Assembly: GCA_937921525.1 (NCBI GenBank)
Contig: CAKZUM010000153.1
Coordinates: forward strand, 1-8,908
Reading direction: 5' to 3'
DNA: 8,908 nucleotides
Source of the DNA: an uncultured Saprospiraceae bacterium
Lineage (GTDB): Bacteria; Bacteroidota; Bacteroidia; Chitinophagales; Saprospiraceae
Part shown: piece by piece, positions 1-4,882 of the stretch
Layout of the letters: the number at the start of each line of letters is the position of its first letter
Position numbering within the stretch: position 1 is the stretch's first letter
Program-made: the position numbers and the translations under genes
The notes under the pieces: model-generated
Told to the model about the DNA's origin: nothing
The model's input: the letters and a program-made list of their open reading frames with translations, nothing else
The model's database searches: none

Positions 1-3
1 ACG

Positions 4-110
4 TTCTTGGGTAGCTTATTTTTTTCTTAGTTTTCTCTTGAAAGCGGGAGTATTGTTGATACTATGACCGATTTCAAGAGGAAAATAAGGGAAAAAGAAG
101 CAGCCAAGAG
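4..110 (+). repeat. Long imperfect foldback (hairpin), possible structured RNA or MITE-like element
   Basis: Arm 16-43 is complementary to arm 72-99. Of 28 positions, 23 are Watson-Crick pairs and 3 more are G-T pairs that would hold as G-U in a plus-strand RNA. The helix continues outward (4-15 with 100-110) with one bulge and one mismatch. The apex is a nested hairpin: CGG (45-47) pairs with CCG (68-70), and AGTAT (49-53) with ATACT (59-63) around a 5-base loop. No T-run follows on the plus strand, so a simple intrinsic terminator is not indicated. A further 7-bp inverted repeat (GTATAGT 112-118, ACTATAC 140-146) follows. It could be the 3' UTR structure of a gene left of the window, a small RNA or a foldback repeat; the sequence alone does not decide. 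Confidence 0.5.
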
Positions 111-111
111 T

Positions 112-357
112 GTATAGTTATTATTTCGTCGTTACTTAGACTATACTTTCTTACCTACTTGTAAAAAATATTAACATCCTTTATCTAAAAAATGTTGATA
201 ATAGTCGAAAATATTCTACAATTTCTTTAAAAAAATAACTTTCGGTAGAAAAATATCAAAATCAAGACAATTAACTCAACAATGAAGTTATTTTTTACAA
301 TTTCATACGACTCAATGTCGTTATTGTAATAATATTTCACATAAAAAGTAAAAAATA
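112..357. other. AT-rich intergenic stretch without a gene
   Basis: Apart from the small inverted repeat at 112-146, this stretch is very AT-rich, full of short A and T runs, and has no credible coding frame on either strand. It lies between the foldback and the sigma-factor promoter, and may supply flexible upstream promoter DNA. Nothing else is recognised in it. Confidence 0.5.
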
Positions 358-389
358 TTTGCAAAAATCATTTTTTGTAAATATTTTTG
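358..389 (+). promoter_or_regulatory. Bacteroidota-type promoter of the ECF sigma factor gene
   Basis: TTTG at 358-361 is followed after a 20-base spacer by TATTTTTG at 382-389. This matches the Bacteroidota primary-sigma consensus (-33 TTTG, -7 TAnnTTTG) in both boxes and in spacing. Transcription should start near 396, giving a leader of roughly 87 bases before the start codon at 483. It is the only promoter in the window where both boxes are clear. It suggests expression by the housekeeping sigma factor rather than by the ECF factor itself (inference). Confidence 0.7.
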
Positions 390-482
390 TCATATTGAAA
401 AAACAATTACCCGATTTCCTAATAAATATAGTTCTGTAACTGGCTTCCCCAAAACAGTAATAGATCTTTTAAATTCAACGCC

Positions 483-995
483 ATGTCAAGTAAAATTCAA
501 TCACATTTAAAAAGCGTTAACAGCACTTTGAGAGCTTTTGCCCTAAAATTAACTGGAGACTCAGCCGATGCTGCTGATCTTTATCAAGATACAGCTATGC
601 GTATCATAGCTAATGCAGATAAATACCAAGAGAATACCAACTTCAAAGCTTGGGCAGTCACTATTATGCGTAATGTCTTTATCAATAACTATAGAAAGAA
701 AGTGCGTAGAGGAGTAATCCTTGACCAAACTAGTAACAATTACTACATAAATTCTGGAGATGCAAGTATCCGCAATGACGGGGAGAGCAATATCGCTTAT
801 GGAGAGTTACTTAAAATGGTTCACCGATTAGGGGATGAATTTAGAGTACCTTTCTGGATGGCTTATCAAGGATATAAATATGATGAAATAGCTGATCGGT
901 TGGATGTACCTCTGGGTACGGTTAAAAGCAGAATATTCTTCGCAAGAAAAAAGTTGCAGAAAATGTATAGTAGAGCTGGCTTGGAGAGAGCTTAA
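483..995 (+). CDS. RNA polymerase sigma factor, ECF (sigma-70) family
   Basis: This 170-residue protein has the two-domain layout of an ECF sigma factor, which directs RNA polymerase core to specific promoters. Region 2 spans about residues 11-75: a D-L-Y-Q-D-T helix (32-37) resembling the core-binding region 2.2, then FKAW (54-57) and MRNVFINNYRKK (62-73) typical of regions 2.3/2.4. A variable linker (about 76-105) leads to region 4 (about 107-160), whose helix-turn-helix YDEIADRLDVPLGTVKSR (133-150) would read the -35 element. The length is usual for the family. The start at 483 gives a normal N-terminus and lies 87 bases below a good promoter. No anti-sigma or FecR-like gene follows: a terminator does. 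It therefore looks stand-alone, unlike the Bacteroidota ECF factors paired with SusC/D loci. The target regulon cannot be read from the sequence, so no symbol is given. Confidence 0.93.
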   Translation: MSSKIQSHLKSVNSTLRAFALKLTGDSADAADLYQDTAMRIIANADKYQENTNFKAWAVTIMRNVFINNYRKKVRRGVILDQTSNNYYINSGDASIRNDGESNIAYGELLKMVHRLGDEFRVPFWMAYQGYKYDEIADRLDVPLGTVKSRIFFARKKLQKMYSRAGLERA

Positions 996-998
996 GAA

Positions 999-1095
999 AA
1001 GAGGTCAGAAGTCAGACCGCTGCGCTGTCAGGGGTCAGACCAGTCCGACTGCCATCAGGCGGGGTTTATGATGTTGACTGCTTATTATGTTGACC
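999..1095. repeat. Degenerate GTCAG heptad repeats and 17-bp tandem repeat
   Basis: Just after the sigma-factor stop codon, GTCAG recurs at about 1003, 1011, 1026 and 1034, the first two in 7-8 base register and the rest more degenerate. The stretch is visibly richer in G and C than the DNA around it. A second repeat follows: TTATGATGTTGAC (1066-1078) and TTATTATGTTGAC (1083-1095), 12 of 13 identical and 17 bases apart. GGGGTCA (1031-1037) can pair with TGACCCC (1091-1097). No reading frame is supported. It looks like a decayed short tandem repeat; any function is unknown. Confidence 0.5.
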
Positions 1096-1098
1096 CCC

Positions 1099-1141
1099 AA
1101 AAAAAGAACCTATCTGAATACTCAGATAGGTTCTTTTTTTT
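1099..1141. terminator. Bidirectional intrinsic terminator between the sigma factor gene and asnS
   Basis: A perfect 19-bp stem (1099-1117 with 1122-1140) closes a 4-base loop (ATAC). The outer seven pairs are A-T, so the stem carries an A-run on the left and a T-run on the right (T through 1141). Read from either side, the transcript is a stable hairpin followed by uridines. It sits about 100 bases past the sigma-factor stop and about 130 bases past the asnS stop on the other strand, so it can end both convergent transcripts. Confidence 0.9.
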
Positions 1142-1236
1142 ACGTTTTATCCAGCAACTTCCCGTTGCTTGATAAATTCTTTCCTTACTATGCAGTATAA
1201 TTTGTCCAGCAACGGAAAGTTGCGGGACAAAACGTA
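1141..1236. repeat. Inverted pair of REP-like 31-base hairpins
   Basis: Two 31-base palindromes face each other: 1146-1176 and 1201-1231. Each has a 13-bp stem with one mismatch and shares the core CAGCAAC...GTTGC around a 5-base loop (TTCCC in the first, GGAAA in the second). The loops are near complements, so the two units are in inverted orientation. Together with flanks ACGTTTT/AAAACGT they form a 38-bp inverted repeat (1141-1178 with 1199-1236, 33 of 38 matching) around a 20-base centre. This resembles paired REP elements (BIMEs) between convergent genes. No REP-associated transposase is in the window. In the asnS transcript the pair falls just after the stop codon and could protect the 3' end (inference). 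Confidence 0.6.
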
Positions 1237-1268
1237 TGTCTGCCAGTCTAATGATCTGACTTCTACTC

Positions 1269-2702
1269 TTAAAACTCCGCATTACCCGGCGTTCGAGGGA
1301 AAGGAATAACATCTCTAATATTCCCCATACCTGTAATGAAAAGGATAATTCTTTCAAAACCTAATCCGAATCCAGAGTGAGGCGTTCCACCAAACTTACG
1401 TAAGTCTAGATACCAAGATAATTCTTCTTCTGGTATGTCCATTTCTTGCATTCGCTTCGTTAACTTATCCAATCGCTCTTCTCTTTGCGAACCACCAATC
1501 ACTTCTCCGATGCCCGGAAATAAAACGTCCATTGCCGCAACCGTTTTATCATCATCATTCATCCGCATATAGAATGCCTTGATGTCTTTTGGATAATCTC
1601 TAACAATTACTGGTTTTTTAAATTTCTTTTCCACCAACCATCGCTCATGCTCCGATTGCAAATCTATCCCCCATTCTACATCATACTCAAATTTCCCTTT
1701 CTTATAAGGCTTAGAGCTTCTTAATAAATTAATTGCATCCGTATAAGTAATCCGCTCAAAGTCATTTTCTACTACAAATTTAAGCGTATCAATCAAGCCC
1801 ATTGGTCGGCGAAGCTCTTTCTTCATATTCTTTTCCATCTCCTCAATTCGACTGTCTAAAAAGGCTAGATCATCAGGATAATTATCTAAGCAGTAGTTAA
1901 TGAGATACTTGACAAAATCTTCTGCCAAGTCCATATCATCGAAGATATCAAAGAAAGCTACTTCTGGCTCAATCATCCAGAATTCTGCCAAGTGTCGAGA
2001 AGTATTAGAGTTTTCTGCCCTAAAAGTAGGGCCAAAGGTATACACCTTTCCCAATGCTAATGCGCCTATCTCTGCTTGCAATTGCCCAGATACCGTCAGA
2101 TTAGTTTGTTTACCAAAAAAGTCTTGCTTCCAATCAATACTTCCATCTTCTGCAATAGGTGCGCCTTTAGGGTCCAACGTACTTACCCGAAACATCTCCC
2201 CTGCCCCTTCTGCATCTGAGCCAGTGATAATTGGCGTATGTAAATAATAATACCCCTTATCATTAAAATATTTATTGATCGCAAACGCTACGGCATGGCG
2301 AATTCTAAAAACCGCACTAAATGTATTTGTCCGCATTCTAAGGTGTGCCTTCTCTCGAAGAAACTCCATAGACTGTTTCTTAGACTGCAATGGGTAAGTA
2401 CTCAAATCTGTTTCTCCTAATATTTCAATACTATCCGCTTGCAACTCTACTGCTTGCCCCGCCCCTTGAGATTCTAATAATTTCCCTGTGACTGCAATAC
2501 AAGCATGAAAACCCACTCTCTTTATAATATCTTCTGATATAACATCGGAATCAATCACCACCTGTAGAGTTTTAAAACAAGAACCATCATTTAGTGCAAC
2601 GAACTTATTATTTCGAAATGCTCTAACCCAACCTTTAACAGTAACTCGCTCCCCTATTTGAGGATCTTTTAATATAGTTACAATTTCTTTGCGCCTACTC
2701 AT
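1269..2702 (-). CDS. asnS: Asparagine--tRNA ligase (AsnRS)
   Basis: This 477-residue cytoplasmic class IIb synthetase attaches asparagine to tRNA-Asn using ATP. Residues about 15-100 are the anticodon-binding OB fold (VTVKGWVRAFR, 20-30). The catalytic domain follows: motif 1 around 136-163, the TVSGQLQAE segment (203-211), motif 2 around the arginine in FGPTFRAENS (223-232), and motif 3 in GFGLGFER (444-451). The GLGFER form and the RTPGNAEF C-terminus separate AsnRS from AspRS, which has a G-x-D-R form there. Length is normal and no key residue is missing. An in-frame stop (TAA) three codons upstream of the ATG fixes the start region. The 5' leader probably contains a long heptad inverted repeat and a perfect 14-base palindrome (2721-2734). 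The gene is transcribed alone towards the convergent sigma factor gene. A dedicated AsnRS implies direct charging rather than relying only on transamidation. Confidence 0.97.
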   Translation of the reverse strand: MSRRKEIVTILKDPQIGERVTVKGWVRAFRNNKFVALNDGSCFKTLQVVIDSDVISEDIIKRVGFHACIAVTGKLLESQGAGQAVELQADSIEILGETDLSTYPLQSKKQSMEFLREKAHLRMRTNTFSAVFRIRHAVAFAINKYFNDKGYYYLHTPIITGSDAEGAGEMFRVSTLDPKGAPIAEDGSIDWKQDFFGKQTNLTVSGQLQAEIGALALGKVYTFGPTFRAENSNTSRHLAEFWMIEPEVAFFDIFDDMDLAEDFVKYLINYCLDNYPDDLAFLDSRIEEMEKNMKKELRRPMGLIDTLKFVVENDFERITYTDAINLLRSSKPYKKGKFEYDVEWGIDLQSEHERWLVEKKFKKPVIVRDYPKDIKAFYMRMNDDDKTVAAMDVLFPGIGEVIGGSQREERLDKLTKRMQEMDIPEEELSWYLDLRKFGGTPHSGFGLGFERIILFITGMGNIRDVIPFPRTPGNAEF

Positions 2703-2720
2703 ATGATTTTAATTTAAGAG

Positions 2721-2734
2721 TCTAATTAATTAGA
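2721..2734. repeat. Perfect 14-base palindrome upstream of asnS
   Basis: TCTAATTAATTAGA reads the same on both strands and ends 19 bases before the asnS start codon. It abuts the heptad inverted repeat. It could be a dimeric operator or simply AT-rich leader; no known regulator is matched. Confidence 0.4.
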
Positions 2735-2841
2735 GTAGAGAGCAGAGAATAGAGAACAGAGACAGATTTCGATTAAAAACGAAGATTTTTCAATTTCAAA
2801 CGAAATCTGTCTCTGTTCTCGCTTCTCTGCTCTCTATTCTA
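2731..2841. repeat. Heptad-armed inverted repeat, copy 1 (asnS leader)
   Basis: Two 41-base arms (2731-2771 and 2801-2841) are inverted copies with three mismatches around a 29-base AT-rich centre. The left arm is a run of 7-base units in register from 2732: AGAGTAG, AGAGCAG, AGAATAG, AGAACAG, then AGACAG. The right arm, read on the minus strand, has AGAATAG, AGAGCAG, AGAAGCG, AGAACAG, AGACAG. A 20-base stretch of the right arm (2816-2835, minus strand) is identical to 7039-7058, so this is a repeat family. A near-consensus -7 box (TACGTTTTG, minus strand, 2868-2860) lies just upstream, so the whole hairpin would be in the asnS 5' leader. There are no target-site duplications that I can see and no coding content. 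Confidence 0.75.
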
Positions 2842-3355
2842 CTTACAACTTCAATACCTCAAAACGTATAGAAAAGTTGCGAAAATAAAGAGAATCGCTA
2901 GAAAGTTCAAGAAAGGCTTAAAACCAAACAGTAAAACCACTATTTCACCAACCATTATATTATTACTTTTGGAAATAATTATTCTCCCATCACTATCTAG
3001 AAATACGATTATTTATCTACTTTTATATTAGATTATGCGAATCAAGAACTCAAATATTACCAAAAAAATAGATAGCATACTCTTTTTTACAGGGACGAAG
3101 CTACGCTCCTTAGAGTATGTCTAAAAAATGCTGGTTATCAGGAAGTAGAAATTTAGACATACTCTTATATAGTCGTCGATAAAACATTTTTCTACAGACA
3201 GGGTCAGAGCGATGCTCTTTTATCATTATCAAAGAAATTCCAAAGGGGCATAGCCCCGACCATGTCTGTAGATAAGAAATTAAGCTGTCTCTTTTTCTTA
3301 AAGGAGCGTAGCTTATAACAACCCAATTTTAACCAATTTTGGTCCGTACCTGCTG
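2842..3355. other. Gene-free intergenic region between asnS and the GH3 gene
   Basis: These 514 bases hold no credible reading frame. The left part (to about 3070) is AT-rich with little structure; it contains one exact -7 box on the plus strand (TACTTTTG, 2964-2971) without a good -33 box. The right part is the palindrome cluster listed separately. Close to the GH3 start is a 7-of-8 match to the -7 box (CAATTTTG, 3334-3341), which would give a very short leader. The GH3 promoter therefore stays undecided between a distal site and a proximal one. Confidence 0.5.
3074..3314. repeat. Cluster of nested short inverted repeats and mini-palindromes
   Basis: At least three inverted repeats are interleaved. 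First, AGAGTATGTCTAAA (3112-3125) pairs perfectly with 3152-3165, and its CATACTCT also matches 3076-3083. Second, CTACAGACAGGGTC (3192-3205) pairs with 3258-3271 at 13 of 14 positions. Third, AAGCTACGCTCCTT (3098-3111) pairs perfectly with 3301-3314, enclosing the others. Small hairpins with three-base loops sit inside the second: AGAGC-GAT-GCTCT (3206-3218) and GGGGC-ATA-GCCCC (3245-3257). The units share a GC-N3-GC style core. The likely reading is several palindromic repeats inserted in or next to each other; a structured leader RNA for the GH3 gene is the alternative. Confidence 0.6.
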
Positions 3356-4882
3356 ATGAAAGAAAGAATTAATAAAATAATGCGCTGGTATCTGCGTCAA
3401 CGTATGGCGCGAATCAGAACGTTTATGGAGCAGCCTCATAAAGTACAACAGCAGGTGCTTAGAGAGTTAATTGCTGCTAGTAAGCACACTAAGTGGGGAC
3501 AGGAATTTGGATATAAATCCATTAAAAGTCAAAAAGAGTACGCTACACAAGTACCAATATCTGACTATGACCAACTAAAGCCATATATAGAACGAATGAT
3601 GTATGGCGAAAAAGATGTTTTGTGGGGAGGTAAAGTCAAATGGTTTGCTAAGTCTTCTGGTACAACCAGTGATAAAAGTAAATACGTTCCCCTAACGGAT
3701 CAAAATTTATTTTCCAACCATATTCGAGGTAATTGGGATACGACCACTATCCTCTATCACCATAATCCCAATGCTAGAACTTTTGCAGACAAGAATCTAT
3801 TAATGGTGGGTAGTTTGGAGACCTTTGAACCTTATCCCAAAACGACCATAGGGGATGTATCTGCGATTATGGCACATCGGATGCCTTGGGTCGGGCGACC
3901 TTTTTTTGCACCTGATTTCAAAACGGCACTCATGCCCAATTGGGAAGAAAAAATCGAGCGCACTGCCCAATTGACTAAAGACGATACCAGCATCAATATG
4001 ATTGCTGGTGTGCCTACTTGGACGATTGTATTATTTAGAAAATTATTAGAAATAACTGGCAAAGAAAATATTAGTCAAATATGGCCTAACCTAAGTGTTT
4101 ATGCACACGGCGGAGTCGGCTTTGCCCCGTATAAAGAACAATTCAAACAATTTATTCCTAAAGAGGATTTTACCTACATGGAAATCTATAATGCTTCTGA
4201 AGGTTTCTTTTCTTTAAAATTAAATCCAGAGGATGACGATATGCTGCTTTTACTAAATAATGGGGTCTATTATGAATTTCTACCAATGGAAGAATGGGAT
4301 AAAGCAGCACCGACAGCCATCCCATTACAAGAGGTAGAACTAGGAAAGAATTATGCAATGGTCGTCAGCACCAACGCAGGCTTGTGGAGATATAAAATTG
4401 GAGATACAGTCAGCTTTACCTCTATCTATCCCTATAAAATAAAAATTACTGGTCGCACTAAGCAATTCGTCAATGCTTTCGGAGAAGAGGTCATGGTAGA
4501 TAATACAGATAAGGCTATAGCCATTACTTGTCAGCAGACTCGTTCCATGGTAGCAGAGTATACAGTAGCCCCTATCTATTTTTCACAGGAAGGTAAAGGA
4601 GGGCATCACTGGCTGATTGAATTTGAACATCATCCTTTGAATGTAGAAGATTTTACAAAGCGTTTAGATGAAAACTTGCAGCAGATAAATTCTGATTATG
4701 AGGCTAAACGTTTTAAAAACATGGCACTCAATCAACTAAAACTTACTGTACTGCCCAAAGGTACTTTTCACGCATGGATGCGATCTAGAGGAAAATTTGG
4801 CGTGCAAAATAAAATACCTAGATTAGCCAATCATCGTCGCTATTTAGAGGAAATCCTTGGTTTGGCAGAAGAGAATGTTTGA
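3356..4882 (+). CDS. GH3-family acyl-adenylating enzyme (bacterial 'GH3 auxin-responsive promoter' family)
   Basis: The 508-residue protein is a full-length GH3 homologue of the adenylate-forming superfamily. Plant GH3 enzymes activate a carboxylic acid with ATP and join it to an amino acid; the substrate of the Bacteroidota members is not established to my knowledge. The three nucleotide-binding motifs are intact: KSSGTTSDKSK (99-109, the P-loop-like motif), YNASEGFF (278-285), and RYKIGD (345-350), followed by GRTKQF (366-371) at the hinge. The C-terminal lid ends in RGKFGVQNKIPRL (478-490), with lysines where the family carries its conserved ones. No signal peptide or membrane segment is seen, so it should be cytoplasmic. 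The start at 3356 gives the usual N-terminus (short basic helix, then 'MEQPHKVQQQVL'); Met9 is a less likely alternative. Its 3' end overlaps comEC by 43 bases on the opposite strand. No biosynthetic partner gene is nearby. Confidence 0.92.
   Translation: MKERINKIMRWYLRQRMARIRTFMEQPHKVQQQVLRELIAASKHTKWGQEFGYKSIKSQKEYATQVPISDYDQLKPYIERMMYGEKDVLWGGKVKWFAKSSGTTSDKSKYVPLTDQNLFSNHIRGNWDTTTILYHHNPNARTFADKNLLMVGSLETFEPYPKTTIGDVSAIMAHRMPWVGRPFFAPDFKTALMPNWEEKIERTAQLTKDDTSINMIAGVPTWTIVLFRKLLEITGKENISQIWPNLSVYAHGGVGFAPYKEQFKQFIPKEDFTYMEIYNASEGFFSLKLNPEDDDMLLLLNNGVYYEFLPMEEWDKAAPTAIPLQEVELGKNYAMVVSTNAGLWRYKIGDTVSFTSIYPYKIKITGRTKQFVNAFGEEVMVDNTDKAIAITCQQTRSMVAEYTVAPIYFSQEGKGGHHWLIEFEHHPLNVEDFTKRLDENLQQINSDYEAKRFKNMALNQLKLTVLPKGTFHAWMRSRGKFGVQNKIPRLANHRRYLEEILGLAEENV

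Noticed and set aside
1099..1236. CRISPR-like repeat array
   Set aside because: The repeats are palindromes in inverted orientation and only two in number, with no regular spacers and no cas genes.
1085..1357. Minus-strand open frame of 90 codons
   Set aside because: It runs through the asnS 3' end in another frame, the REP-like pair and the terminator; its translation is low in complexity and resembles no protein.
1900..2247. Plus-strand open frame of 115 codons
   Set aside because: It is antisense to the conserved catalytic core of asnS; its serine- and lysine-rich product looks like a shadow of the real gene.
2731..2841. Insertion sequence or MITE with target-site duplication
   Set aside because: No transposase is present and no convincing direct duplication flanks the arms, so it is listed as an inverted repeat only.
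2703..2870. T-box or amino-acid attenuator before asnS
   Set aside because: There is a long hairpin but no T-box sequence, no terminator with U-run and no Asn-rich leader peptide.
3832..4358. Two minus-strand open frames (3832-4062, 4170-4358)
   Set aside because: Both are antisense to conserved GH3 motifs and show no family resemblance.
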